Shown piece by piece: positions 51,823-63,283 of a stretch of 64,000 nt of DNA; position 1 is the stretch's first letter; every line of letters begins with the position of its first letter. The stretch is from Apoderus coryli. Lineage: Eukaryota > Arthropoda > Insecta > Coleoptera > Attelabidae. Where the stretch lies: NCBI GenBank assembly GCA_911728435.2, contig OU452204.1, forward strand, positions 21,354,930 to 21,418,929. The letters run 5' to 3'. The notes beneath the pieces were generated by a model, which worked only from the letters and a program-made list of their open reading frames with translations, did no database searches and had not been told where the DNA came from. The position numbers and the translations under genes were made by a program.

Positions 51823-54800
51823 AGTGGCCCTACTTGTGACACCGTGCAGCCCTCCACAGATCCTTCGCTATCAGGAAATCCCACACCGACCCAGTTATGG
51901 GGATGTCACTCTCGATAGCTAATAGATGCAGGAACAACATACTAAAAACCCGCGACTACCGGTTTCCCAAAGAATTTTCCAGCATCCACAAAATAGAACT
52001 TCTTGTGACACCGTGCAGCCCCCCACAGAACTTTCGCCAGCAGGCAATGCCAGAGCGACCCAGCTATGGGGGATGTCACTCTCGATAGTTAATAGATGCA
52101 GGAACAACATACGAAAAGCCCGCGAAAAAACGGTGACACAAAGAATTTTCCGGCAGCCACAAAGTAGCCCTACTGGTGACACCGTGCAGTCCTCCACAGA
52201 ACCTTCGCTAGCAGACAATTCCACACCGACCCAGCTATGGGGGATGTCTCCCTCGATAGCTAATAGATGCAGGATCAACATAAGAAAAGCCCACGACTAA
52301 ACAGTGCCTCAAAGAATTTTCCGGCAGCCTCAAAGTAGTCTTACCTGTGATACCGTGCAGCTCTCCACATAACTTTCGCTAGTAGACAATTCCACACCGA
52401 CCCAGCTATGGGGGATGTCACTCTCGATAGTTAATAGATGCAGGAACAACATACGAAAAGCCCGCGAAAAAACGGTGGCACAAAGAATTTTCCGGCAGCC
52501 ACAAAGTAGCCCTACTTGTGACACCGTGCAGCCCTCCACAGAACCTTCGCTAGCAGGCAATGCCACACCAACCCAGCTATGAGGGATGTCACTCTCGATA
52601 GTTAATAGATGCAGGAACAACATACTAAAAGCCCACGACTAAACAGTGCCTCAAAGAATTTTTCGGCAGCCACAAAGTAGCCCTACTGGTGACACCGTGC
52701 AGCCCTCCACAGAAACTTCGCTAGCAGGCAATGGCACACCAACCCAGCCATGGGGGATGTCACTCTCGATAGCTAATAGATGCAGGATCAACATAAGAAA
52801 AGCCCACGACTAAACAGTGCCTCAAAGAATTTTCCGGCAGCCTCAAAGTAGCCTTACCTGTGACACCGTGCAGTCCTCCACAGAAACTTCGCTAGCAGGC
52901 AATGCCACACCAACCCAGCTATGAGGGATGTCACTCTCGATAGCTAATAGATGCAGGAACAACATACGAAAAGCCCACGACTAAACAGTGCCTCAAAGAA
53001 TTTTCCGGCAGCCTCAAAGTAGTCTTACCTGTGATACCGTGCAGCTCTCCACATAACTTTCGCTAGTAGACAATTCCACACCGACCCAGCTATGGGGGAT
53101 GTCACTCTCGATAGTTAATAGATGCAGGAACAACATACGAAAAGCCCGCGAAAAAACGGTGGCACAAAGAATTTTCCGGCAGCCACAAAGTAGCCCTACT
53201 TGTGACACCGTGCAGCCCTCCACAGAACCTTCGCTAGCAGGCAATGCCACACCAACCCAGCTATGAGGGATGTCACTCTCGATAGTTAATAGATGCAGGA
53301 ACAACATACTAAAAGCCCACGACTAAACAGTGCCTCAAAGAATTTTTCGGCAGCCACAAAGTAGCCCTACTGGTGACACCGTGCAGCCCTCCACAGAAAC
53401 TTCGCTAGCAGGCAATGGCACACCAACCCAGCCATGGGGGATGTCACTCTCGATAGCTAATAGATGCAGGATCAACATAAGAAAAGCCCACGACTAAACA
53501 GTGCCTCAAAGAATTTTCCGGCAGCCTCAAAGTAGCCTTACCTGTGACACCGTGCCACACCGGCAGCCACAAAGTAGTCCTACTTGTGACACCGTGCAGC
53601 CCTCCACAGAACCTTCACTAGCAGGCAATGCCACACCAACCCAGCGATGAGGAATGTCACTCTCGATAGCTAATAGATGCAGGAACAACATACGAAAAGC
53701 CCACGACTAAACCCTGCCTCAAAGAATTTTCCGGCAGCCTCAAAGTAGTCCTACTTGTGACACCGTGCAGCCCTCCACAGAACCTTCACTAGCAGGCAAT
53801 GCCACACCAACCCAGCGATGAGGAATGTCACTCTCGATAGCTAATAGATGCAGGAACAACATACGAAAAGCCCACGACTAAACCCTGCCTCAAAGAATTT
53901 TCCGGCAGCCTCAAAGTAGCGCTACTTGTGACACCGTGCAGCCCTCCACAGAACCTTCGCTAGCAGGCAATGCCACACCAACCCAGCGATGAGGAATGTC
54001 ACTCTCGATAGCTAATAGATGCAGGAACAACATACGAAAAGCCCACGACTAAACCCTGCCTCAAAGAATTTTCCGGCAGCCTCAAAGTAGTCCTACTTGT
54101 GACACCGTGCAGCCCTCCACAGAACCTTCACTAGCAGGCAATGCCACACCAACCCAGCGATGAGGAATGTCACTCTCGATAGCTAATAGATGCAGGAACA
54201 ACATACGAAAAGCCCACGACTAAACCCTGCCTCAAAGAATTTTCCGGCAGCCACAAAGTAGTCCTACTTGTGACACCGTGCAGCCCTCCACAGAACCTTC
54301 ACTAGCAGGCAATGCCACACCAACCCAGCGATGAGGAATGTCACTCTCGATAGCTAATAGATGCAGGAACAACATACGAAAAGCCCACGACTAAACCCTG
54401 CCTCAAAGAATTTTCCGGCAGCCTCAAAGTAGTCCTACTTGTGACACCGTGCAGCCCTCCACAGAACCTTCACTAGCAGGCAATGCCACACCAACCCAGC
54501 GATGAGGAATGTCACTCTCGATAGCTAATAGATGCAGGAACAACATACGAAAAGCCCACGACTAAACCCTGCCTCAAAGAATTTTCCGGCAGCCTCAAAG
54601 TAGCCCTACTTGTGACACCGTGCAGCCCTCCACAGAACCTTCGCTAGCAGGCAATGCCACACCAACCCAGCGATGAGGAATGTCACTCTCGATAGCTAAT
54701 AGATGCAGGAACAACATACGAAAAGCCCACGACTAAACCCTGCCTCAAAGAATTTTCCGGCAGCCTCAAAGTAGTCCTACTTGTGACACCGTGCAGCCTT

Positions 54801-55425
54801 CCACAGAACCTTCACTAGCAGGCAATGCCACACCAACCCAGCGATGAGGAATGTCACTCTCGATAGCTAATAGATGCAGGAACAACATACGAAAAGCCCA
54901 CGACTAAACCCTGCCTCAAAGAATTTTCCGGCAGCCTCAAAGTAGCCCTACTTGTGACACCGTGCAGCCCTCCACAGAACCTTCGCTAGCAGGCAATGCC
55001 ACACCAACCCAGCTATGAGGGATGTCACTCTCGATAGCTAATAGATGCAGGAACAACATACGAAAAGCCCACGACTAAACCCTGCCTCAAAGAATTTTCC
55101 GGCAGCCACAAAGTAGTCCTACTTGTGACACCGTGCAGCCCTCCACAGAACCTTCACTAGCAGGCAATGCCACACCAACCCAGCGATGAGGAATGTCACT
55201 CTCGATAGCTAATAGATGCAGGAACAACATACGAAAAGCCCACGACTAAACCCTGCCTCAAAGAATTTTCCGGCAGCCTCAAAGTAGTCCTACTTGTGAC
55301 ACCGTGCAGCCCTCCACAGAACCTTCGCTAGCAGGCAATGCCACACCAACCCAGCGATGAGGAATGTCACTCTCGATAGCTAATAGATGCAGGAACAACA
55401 TACGAAAAGCCCACGACTAAACCCT
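51823..55425. repeat. 171-bp satellite, block 6 (~21 units)
   Basis: Starts with the diverged edge monomers, then the duplicated 684-bp unit, then types A and B. At 53,545-53,565 one monomer is broken: accgtgc is followed by cacacc and then ggcagccac, joining two array segments out of phase. The array ends at cgactaaaccct, where it abuts the second BEL/Pao element. Confidence 0.95.
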
Positions 55426-55690
55426 TCGTTTTAATATTTTACCACTCGGTATTTTTGCCGACACTACCCTCACAATATTGTCCGTTCCAGGATGACACTG
55501 AAGAACTCTTGCCATGGACCATTTGAGGGGTGGAACATTATCGTCCTTCAACACAACTAATGTTCCTTCTTGAATAGGATTTGTTTTTGTCACTTTCCAT
55601 TTATTTCTTTCTTGCATGTTTGACAAATATTCCAAAGACCATCGATGCCAAAATTGCTGTACGATCTGTTGCATTCGCTGATAACGGTTT
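55426..55690 (-). pseudogene. BEL/Pao pol C-terminal end (DUF5641-like) fragment
   Basis: One frame shifted relative to gag-protease, about 85 codons read MQQIVQQFWHRWSLEYLSNM and later EGTLVVLKDDNVPPLKWSMA. The FWxRWxxEYL...VLKDDNxPPxxWxxxRV pattern is characteristic of the domain after the integrase core in BEL/Pao polyproteins. The frame ends four codons into the satellite, so its last residues are satellite-encoded. Confidence 0.78.
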
Positions 55691-57745
55691 AAGTTTTAAC
55701 GCTACGGGTTTTGAGTTGCCTAAATTCGAAAGACTATCATTGTTATATGGTAGTCTAACTATGAATCTACCATCTACATCTCGACTTGTCGTATCCTTAA
55801 AATAAGTTTCACAATATTGTTCATCTAATGATAAATGCTTCTTTGTAGCGACTTCTTCAAGTTCCCAAAATTTTGCTAATTGTTGATTTAAACTTAAATT
55901 GCAAACGTTGACAGTTTTGATAGTATTGTTTTGAATGTTAACCGTGCCAGCTAAAATCCAACCCAAAACTGATTTTTGTAATATAAGTTTATTATTATCC
56001 AATCTAATTTGTTCATTGCACAATAAATCATAAAAATGTGACGATCCTATTAGAATATCAATCTCTGCAGGTTTATGTAAGTTAGGATCTGCTAGTTTTA
56101 TATAACTAGGAATGTTTATTGAGTTTAATGAAAAATGTTTTGTAGGAAGTTTTTCTGTTATTTTGGAAATTGTTAAAAATGTCAAATTAGATTCGTAATC
56201 ACTATGAATTGACTTTATTGTACTATTTACCATTTTGAATAAATCTATAGGACTTTGACCTATTCCAGAAATTGTACATTTAATAGGAGCTTCTGGTAAT
56301 TGCAATTTTTTAGCTAACGATGTAGTGATGAAGTTGCTTTGACTTCCACAATCAAGAAGACAACGGCATTCGTGATATTTACCTTGAATGTCTTGAATGT
56401 ATACCATTGCAGTTGATAAAAGTACTAAATCATTTTTATTGGCAACATGTGTTGATATTGTAATATCACGACATGATTGTGATGTTAAGGGATTATTATT
56501 AACATTATTTTCACTACTTGTTTGTTCAGCACTTCCATTATTGCTTTGAGTTTTAATTTCATTTGTATTGTTTGAATGCAAAATTGTGTTGTGTTTTCCG
56601 TGACATTTACGACAACCCCCTGACTTGCAGTCGGTTTTGAAATGTCCCGGTCTCAAACAATTGCTACATAATTTTAATTTTTTAATTTCTTTGTATTTAC
56701 TATCATTTGTAAGATTTAAGAATTCTGGACAAACATAAATTGCATGAGATTGTTTACAATAAAAACATTTATAATTGACCTCATTAGTACTTTTTTGTAA
56801 TGCTGTGAAAGACTGACCCTTTTTTGTAAAATTACTCTCAGTTTTATTAAAAGACTTTTTTTTGTTTGCCTCAAGAGCTTCCAAATGCATACACTTTTCC
56901 TTTAAAAATTGTAAAAGTTGCTCTAATGTTGGCAATGAATTATGTTGAATAGTTGATTCCCACTCTCGCTTTGTAATATTGTCAAGCTTTGTGTTTATCA
57001 AATACATAATTATCATATCACAATTAGCAATAGATTTATCGAATGATTCTAAGGCTCGCATATTTTTTAAAATGTTATCAACTAAATTTCTCAAAGCATT
57101 ATAAGACTCTTTATAGATTGGTGGAATATCGAACATTGATTTAATGTGATTATTAATAATTAGTCTTTTGTTTTCAAAACGTTCTTTTAATAATTCCCAA
57201 GCAATTGCGTAATTAGTATTAGTAGCCTCTAGAGAAGCAATAACTTGCGCTGCCCCTTCACGAAGACATGATCTTAGATAATGAAATTTTTGAATGTCAT
57301 CCAAAGAATTATTATTGTGAATAAGTGATATAAATGTATCATGAAAATTTAACCAATTTTCGTATTTTCCATAAAATAATGGAATATCGATAGGTTTTAA
57401 TTTAACACCTTGAAATTTGCTTAAATTTTCAGATGAACTAATAGAGTTGTTTATAGAGCCCAACATTGTGAGTTTACTTTTTGCCATCACAATGTATTTA
57501 TAAAAATTATCTTCGACTGTGTCTCTATCACTAATGTCTTGTTCATCTAGAAATTCAATGTTTGATTGAATTGTATCGGCGTATTCTGAAAATAAAATTT
57601 CAATTTTTTCTAGACGTGTTTTGATTTCTTGAGTATCAGCTTCTGATAACTCATTTGTTATATATTTAATGAAACGAGTTAAGCTTCCTTTAATGTAACT
57701 CCTTCTATTGCGTAATACCTGTATAGTATTTTCATTGTTTGCCAT
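55601..57745 (-). CDS. BEL/Pao gag-protease polyprotein, C-terminally truncated
   Basis: The open frame is 714 codons from the ATG at 57745 (MANNENT); it extends five codons further upstream to a TTG. In this numbering: coiled N-terminus (about 5-95), a DUF1759-like gag core (about 115-265, with KLKPIDIPLFYGKYENWLNF), two Cys/His knuckles CX2CX3HX4C (327-339) and CX2CX4HX4C (360-373), a third CX2CX3HX4H-like cluster (378-390), and a Pao-type aspartic protease with the catalytic LLDCGS motif (D465). After a VLGWILAG stretch and FWELEEV, where the polymerase domain would start, the frame soon reaches the deletion junction (about 684) and ends on unrelated codons. Role: particle structural protein and its protease. 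The long intact frame suggests a fairly recent insertion. Confidence 0.82.
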   Translation of the reverse strand: MANNENTIQVLRNRRSYIKGSLTRFIKYITNELSEADTQEIKTRLEKIEILFSEYADTIQSNIEFLDEQDISDRDTVEDNFYKYIVMAKSKLTMLGSINNSISSSENLSKFQGVKLKPIDIPLFYGKYENWLNFHDTFISLIHNNNSLDDIQKFHYLRSCLREGAAQVIASLEATNTNYAIAWELLKERFENKRLIINNHIKSMFDIPPIYKESYNALRNLVDNILKNMRALESFDKSIANCDMIIMYLINTKLDNITKREWESTIQHNSLPTLEQLLQFLKEKCMHLEALEANKKKSFNKTESNFTKKGQSFTALQKSTNEVNYKCFYCKQSHAIYVCPEFLNLTNDSKYKEIKKLKLCSNCLRPGHFKTDCKSGGCRKCHGKHNTILHSNNTNEIKTQSNNGSAEQTSSENNVNNNPLTSQSCRDITISTHVANKNDLVLLSTAMVYIQDIQGKYHECRCLLDCGSQSNFITTSLAKKLQLPEAPIKCTISGIGQSPIDLFKMVNSTIKSIHSDYESNLTFLTISKITEKLPTKHFSLNSINIPSYIKLADPNLHKPAEIDILIGSSHFYDLLCNEQIRLDNNKLILQKSVLGWILAGTVNIQNNTIKTVNVCNLSLNQQLAKFWELEEVATKKHLSLDEQYCETYFKDTTSRDVDGRFIVRLPYNNDSLSNLGNSKPVALKLKPLSANATDRTAILASMVFGIFVKHARKK

Positions 57746-58139
57746 TGTTAAATTTGACAACTACCAACTATCGAAAATGTCAAATGTATTAATTGAAAAT
57801 GAATTGAAGTTGTCAAAAATGTAAATACAATTTAAAATAAAAGAATTAAATTGTATGGTAAACTTCGAAATTTATATCAAAATATCACACGAAAACGCCC
57901 GTCAAACGCAAATATAACACGAATAAATGTATAATATTGAAATCGTACGAAGTACCTGTTCAAATTGTTACTCCAATGCTATCATTGTGTTCTGCTACTT
58001 GGCTTGACATGTGCTTGACGTTTAATTGATTATTGTGATTGTTATACTTGTCCTGTCTTGATTGTTGTAAAATGAATTTTCGTAATTTCTTGTTTTTTCG
58101 ATTGAAACTTCTGAACCATCCGGCACGAATTGACCAAAA
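57746..58139 (-). other. Leader of the second BEL/Pao element
   Basis: AT-rich leader between gag and LTR. Minus-strand ttggtcaattcgtgccgg, beside the LTR, corresponds in position and partly in sequence to ttggtcctccgagccgg of the element at 19.9 kb, and is the likely primer-binding site. Confidence 0.55.
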
Positions 58140-58340
58140 TGTTATGTTTTCTCAAAGGACCAATTGAAATGAATATTGAACTTGTATAACGACTCTTTTT
58201 ATTGTAAAATTGAGTTTTTATATTGAGTAATGAAATGAACTGTAATTGACTTTTTTTTTTGTTACAAAAGTGTTACTATAGAAACATAAAAATACAAAGT
58301 GTTAACAAAATTAAACGACTGGACTATAACAAACTTAACA
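58140..58340 (-). mobile_element. LTR of the second BEL/Pao element (201 bp)
   Basis: On the plus strand it begins tgttatgttttctc and ends ctataacaaacttaaca. The outer end is followed immediately by ctcacttaaactcacttc. The boundary was set by the TG..CA ends and the adjacent primer-binding site; with no partner LTR present it is tentative. Confidence 0.55.
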
Positions 58341-58465
58341 CTCACTTAAACTCACTTCACTGCATTTCACTTCACACTCACTTCCACATCACCTCACTTC
58401 GCTACACCTCACTTCAACCTACTTCACTGCATTTCACTTCTCCTCACTTCACCTCACCAAACCTC
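58341..58465. repeat. Short degenerate CTCACTT array
   Basis: About twelve irregular copies of ctcactt-like units (ctcacttcactgc, cacctcacttcgc) follow the LTR directly. They resemble a decayed version of the 10-bp arrays at 20.3 kb and 60 kb. Confidence 0.7.
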
Positions 58466-60045
58466 TTTCAATTACGAAATCGTCGTTTTCTAGTAAATTT
58501 GTAGTTTCTATTTGTTATGATTCATCACATACTGTCTGATGTCGATTTTTTGCATTATTCTTGTCACCAGTGGGCTTATAAATCATTCTATAAACTCTCC
58601 TCTTCATTGTTCATATTTGCACCTAAATCATAAATTAAAAATGTTGCATACTTATAATAATTAACTACTCTTACTGTTATACTAATATTACTTCCAAACT
58701 GTTACCTATTCTATTTTTACTTACCTTTTGCTGCGTTGTAACCGTGTTGGGGTTTAATATTCGTATACAGTATTATTCCTCATTCTTCTTTAACTTTATT
58801 CTTTATTTTGTATCGATCATATAATAGTTATTCGCCGTTTTGTTCTGTTGAACAGAACATAAACAATACTATTTTATGTGTTCGTTCTATCTCGGTTGAC
58901 CATCGTCTAGCATCCATACGTCAAACGTCAATGCAGGTTTAGTGGATATATACCAAGGACGTATACGTATCTCCATACGTAAACGTGAGATTTTGGTTAT
59001 GTTTACACTAGATAAGCAGTCATTCAAAATAGAGTTAAGGTGCCATCCAATACGTATCGTATATGCGGAAGGTAGAGATAATACTTTACTTGAGAAAAAG
59101 ACTATTTAAGATTTTTCTACTTCCAGTTACTATGTTGTTAATATTATTGTTTTTTTAATTATTAATACAATACATATATCTTTTATTATGTATACCTATA
59201 AACAATAACAGAAAAATGTTTATAATTGTTACAAAATAAACTACTACTAATAATAATAATAATAAAGTATTTATTGCAAAATAGCTTAGCTTAATTTTCA
59301 ATTTAGATTGAGTTTTTAATGTTCTATCCTAAATATTCGTACAAGTTCATCTAATTCCGACAACAATCGGTTCAATACGTTTAAGTATACGATACGCGTA
59401 GAGGTACATATGTTTACGGCCTTCGTATCGTTAAACGTATCATAAATTTAAAGAGCGCATGCGTATATGTCAAAAGATACGTTTACGTATACGTCACTGG
59501 CTTTGCCTTAACTCCCTATTAGGCAGTTAAGGCAAAGACAGTAACGTATACGTAAACGTATCTTTTGACATCTACGCATGCGCTCTTTAAATTTATGATA
59601 CGTTTAACGATACGAAGGCCGTAAACATATGTACCTCTACGCTTTGCCTTAACTCCCTATTGTTTATAAACGTACGGAAGGAGGGGTATTTAAAATATTA
59701 TATGAATTTTCCTTGGGAATTTCTTGTTATTCAATACTATAATACTTACCGTATTATTTCTGATTCTATTCTGTGTTTTTCTTTTAAATTATAATTAGCA
59801 ATTATAATGTTTATAATACAATAATGACTTTTGTCTATATCCTGCGGTATTTTGCACTGACTTTTAATTTGACAATTGAATTGAACGGTTGTTGTAATTT
59901 GGTTTCGAACGACATTTTGAAAACGTGAAATTTTAGTTCGAATTTCGACTGAATGTTGTGATTTTTTGTCCTCAAACGTTGTGAAGCGTACAAGATTAGA
60001 ATGTTCCGACATATTTTGATGTAACAGTCTGATTATTTGGAAAGA
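58466..60045. other. AT-rich region without a recognised gene
   Basis: Apart from the palindrome described separately, it holds many 'cgtatacgta' runs (58,950-59,080), a short inverted pair gttctgtt/aacagaac near 58,840, and a minus-strand open stretch (about 59,760-60,012) starting MSEHSNLVRFTTFEDKK that could be an isolated exon; I do not recognise it. Confidence 0.4.
59396..59642. repeat. 247-bp near-perfect palindrome
   Basis: 59,396 pairs with 59,642 about a centre at 59,519. Arms of about 120 bp differ at only a few positions (for example gcgtatatgtc versus gcgtagatgtc). A 21-bp segment (gctttgccttaactcccta plus tt) is present both inside at 59,500-59,520 and just outside at 59,641-59,661, so the right arm is flanked by direct repeats. 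It could be a fold-back transposon or an inverted duplication by template switching. Confidence 0.85.
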
Positions 60046-61786
60046 GAAGAGAAAGTGAGGTAAAGTAAGGTAAAGTGAGATCAAGTGAGATGAAGTGAGG
60101 AGAAGTGAAATAAAGAAAGATAAAGTGATATAAAGTGAGGGGAAGTGAGATGAAGTGAGATAAAGGGAGAGGAAGTGAGTCAAAGTGAGATGAAGTGAGT
60201 CAAAGTGAGGTAAAGTGAGTCAAAGTGAGATGAAGTGAGATCAAATAAGATAAAGTGAGTCAAAGTGAGGTAAAGTGAGATGAAATGAGTGGAAGTGAGA
60301 TGAAGTGAGATTAAGTGAGGTAAAGTAAGATGAAGGGAGTGGAAATGAAGTGAGATAATGGGAGATCAAGTGAGATGAAGTGAGATAAAGTGAGATCAAG
60401 TGAGATAAAGTGAGTCAAACTGAGGTAAAGTGAGATGAAGTGAGATGAAATGAGGTAAAGTGAGATGAAGTGAGATAAAGTGAGATGAAGTGAGATAAAG
60501 TGAGATGAAGTGAGATAAAGTGAGTCAAAGTGAGATAAAGTGATATAAACTGAGATGAAGTGCGATAATGGGAGATCAAGTGATATGAAGTGAGATAAAG
60601 TGAGATCAAGTAAGATAAAGTGAGATCAAGGGAGATGAAGTGAGATCAAGTAAGATAAAGTGAGTCAAAGTGAGATGAAGTGAGTCAAAGTGCGATGAAG
60701 TGAGATAAAGTGAGAAAAAGTAAAACAAAGTGAGATCAAGTGTGATCAAGTGAGTGGAAGTGAGATAACGCAAGATCAAGGGAGATGAAGTGAGTGGAAG
60801 TGATATAGAGTGAATCAAAGTGAGTGGAAGTGAGATAAAGTGAGTCAAACTGAGGTAAAGTGAGTCAAAGTGAGATGAAGTGAGTAGAAGTGAGGAAAAG
60901 TGAGATGAAGGGAGTGGAGATGAAGTGAGATAAAGTGAGATGAAGTGAGATAATGAGAGATCAAGTGAGATGAAGTGAAATAAAGTGAGATCAAGGGAGA
61001 TGAAGTGAGATCAAGTAAGATAAAGTGAGTCAAAGTGAGATGAAGTGAGTCAAAGTGCGATGAAGTGAGTTAAAGTGAGAAAAAGTAAGATAAAGTGAGA
61101 TCAAGGGAGATCAAGTGTGATGAAGTGAATGGAAGTGAGATAAAGTAAGATCAAATGAGATGAAGTGAGATAATGCGAGATCAAGTGAGATGAAGTGAGT
61201 GGAAGTGAGATGAAGTGAGATAAAGTGAGGTAAAGTGAGATGAAGTGAGATAAAGTGAGATAAAGTGAGATAAAGTGAGATAAAGTGAGATAAAGTGAGA
61301 TAAAGTGAGATAAAGTGAGATAAAGTGAGATAAAGTGAGACAAAGTGAGATGAAGTGAGATAAAGTAAGATCAATTGAGATGAAGTGAGATAAGGTAAGA
61401 TAAAGTGAGATAAAGTGAGATCAAGTAAGATAAAGTGAGTCAAAGTGAGGTAAAGTGAGATAAAGTGAAATAAAGTGAGATAAAGTGAGATGAAGTGAGG
61501 TCAAGTGAGATAAAGTGAGATGAATTGAGATGAAGTGAGTGGAAGTGAGATGAAGTGAGTTGAAGTGAGATAAAGTGAGATGAAGTGAGTGGAAGTGAGA
61601 TGAAGTGAAATGAAGTGAGATAAAGTGAGTCGAAGTGAGATGAAGTGAGATAAAGTGAGATGAAGTGAGTTGAAGTGAGATAAAGTGAGATGAAGTGAGT
61701 GGAAGTGAGATGAAGTGAAATGAAGTGAGATAAAGTGAGATGAAGTGAGATAAAGTGAGATCAAGTAAGATAAAGTGAGATCAAGT
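60046..61786. repeat. 10-bp purine-rich array, (agtgagataa)n type, block 1
   Basis: About 170 units of agtgagataa with agtgagatga, agtgagtcaa, agtgaggtaa and agtgagatca variants; the dominant pattern is a 20-bp pair (gataaagtga gatgaagtga). Perfect 10-mers run at 61,252-61,345. On the opposite strand the units read ttatctcact, so this is the same family as 20.3-22.4 kb in inverse orientation. Confidence 0.95.
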
Positions 61787-62688
61787 CTAATTACAGAAAC
61801 CTATACTGTGATTTGACTTAGTTCCACCACTTTACAACAGATGACGGCACAGGCAGTGGAGTAAGTGGCGCCATCTCTCGGCCAACCCCTGAAGCTTTAA
61901 GAATCTAGATACAGAAATCTATAATCTGGTTTGTCGTAGTTCCACTCTTTTCCAACAGATGGCGCCACATATCACAGACAATGGATGGATAGACTTTTAG
62001 GGTGTAATAAAACCAACATTTTTCATAGTACATTATTTTATTTACAGTTAAATAAAAACAAAAGGTTTGTAATCAAAATAATATGTTACTAGACCTATTC
62101 CCTATTTAACTTCTGCGTGAGACTCACCCTTCGGAGTCTATTTATTAATAGACGTATTTTGCTTGTGATACTAAGTACAAAATGTAACTCATATTACACA
62201 TGTGTGGAATATGAGTTTCATATTCCACACCCGTGGAATATAAATTTTTATACATATTAGAGCTTCCTTAGATTATTGTTACTATGACAACTAGAGCATT
62301 TGCATTTGACACAAATAAAAAATATTTGACGTTTGCAATAATGTTACGGTTTAGTGTAGAGATTAAATTGTGTTAAACGTGAATTTTAATGGATTCTGAC
62401 AGTGAAAACGAAATTTCATGTATACTCTTCCAGAAATGAATAGTCGTAGATAAAGTATAGTATTTGACTCGCGTATAATGGCTATATTACACTCGCCTGT
62501 GGCTCGTGTAATATAGCTTACATTATACGCTCGTTAAATAATATACTATTATTTACAGTTAAATAAAAACAAAAGGTTTGTAATCAAAATAATATATTAC
62601 TAGACCTATTCCCTATTTAACTTCTGCGTGAGACTCACCCTTCGGAGTAAGGTGTTCGTTCTACAAAAATTCCAATTTTGTCAAAAAA
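61787..62688. repeat. Conserved spacer block, copy 3 (with a 411-bp insert)
   Basis: Homologous to the blocks at 12,347 and 14,282: gaatctagatacagaaatc, ttccaacagatggcgcca, cagacaatggatggatag, then acttttagggtgtaataa and the acagttaaataaaaac tail. After ttcggagt (62,137) 411 bp are inserted and 100 bp of the block (62,038-62,137) are repeated at 62,549-62,648 before the normal end (ggtgttcgttctac). Confidence 0.82.
62138..62548. other. 411-bp insert flanked by 100-bp direct repeats, with hairpins
   Basis: The insert is absent from the sister block at 63,284-63,644. It contains a 60-bp hairpin at 62,471-62,530 (gcgtataatg, then ctatattacac, pairing with gtgtaatatag and cattatacgc) and a perfect 10-bp-arm hairpin at 62,186-62,217 (aactcatatt ... 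aatatgagtt). No coding frame is seen. Confidence 0.7.
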
Positions 62689-63283
62689 TCAAGTAAGATA
62701 AAGTGAGATCAAGTGAGATGAAGTGAGATAAAGTGAGATGAAGTGAGTCAAAGTGAGGTAAAGTGAGATGAAGTGAGATAAAGTGAGTTGAAGTGAGATC
62801 AAGCGAGATGAAGTGAGATAAAGTGAGTTGAAGTGAGATAAAGTGAGATCAAGTGAGATGTAATGAGATAAAGTGTGTTGAAGTGAGATCAAGTAAGATG
62901 AAATGAGATAAAGTGAGTTGAAGTGAGATCAAGTGAGATGAAGTGAGACAAAGTGAGTTGAAGTGAGATGAAGTGAGATAAAGTGAGTTGAAGTGAGATC
63001 AAGTGAGATGAAATGAGATAAAGTAAGTTGAAGTGAGATCAAGTGAGATGAAGTGAGATAAAGTGAGTTGAAGTGAGATAAAATGAGTTGAAGTAAGTTG
63101 AAGTAAGTTGAAGTGAGATAAGTGAGATAAAGTGAGTCGAAGTGAGATGAAGTGAGATAAAGTGAGATGAAGTGAGTTGAAGTGAGATCAAGTAAGATAA
63201 AGTGAGATCAAGTGCGATGAAGTGAGGTCAAGTGAGATGAAGTGAGATAAAGTGAGTGGAAGTGAGATCAAGTGAGATGAAGT
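62689..63283. repeat. 10-bp purine-rich array, block 2
   Basis: About 60 units with a higher-order pattern of three to four decamers (gataaagtga gttgaagtga gatcaagtga gatgaagtga) recurring at 30-40 bp. It begins just after ttttgtcaaaaaatc of the spacer block and ends at gaagtctaatt. Confidence 0.93.

Larger units (their letters stand above)
55426..58340 (-). mobile_element. BEL/Pao retroelement, internally deleted and 3'-truncated
   Basis: Reading leftward: LTR (58140-58340), primer-binding region (ttggtcaattcgtgccgg), leader, gag-protease frame, then a jump at about 55,690 straight to the end of the integrase region, then truncation by the 171-bp satellite at 55,425. Reverse transcriptase, RNase H and most of integrase are missing, so it could only move with help from an intact relative, and the missing 3' LTR makes even that unlikely. 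Confidence 0.8.

Noticed and set aside
22539..53307. Repeated 92-129-residue open frames in the 171-bp satellite
   Set aside because: They occur on both strands, differ by monomer type, and result from a period divisible by three. No domain or codon bias supports a protein.
22387..55425. Relationship to primate alpha satellite because of the 171-bp period
   Set aside because: Only the length agrees; the sequence and base composition do not resemble alphoid DNA as I know it, and the surrounding genes are insect-like.
59746..60183. 145-residue minus-strand frame
   Set aside because: Its first part is translation of the decamer array. The remaining part (from MSEHSN) could be an exon but has no recognisable domain or supported splice site, so it is noted only within the region entry.
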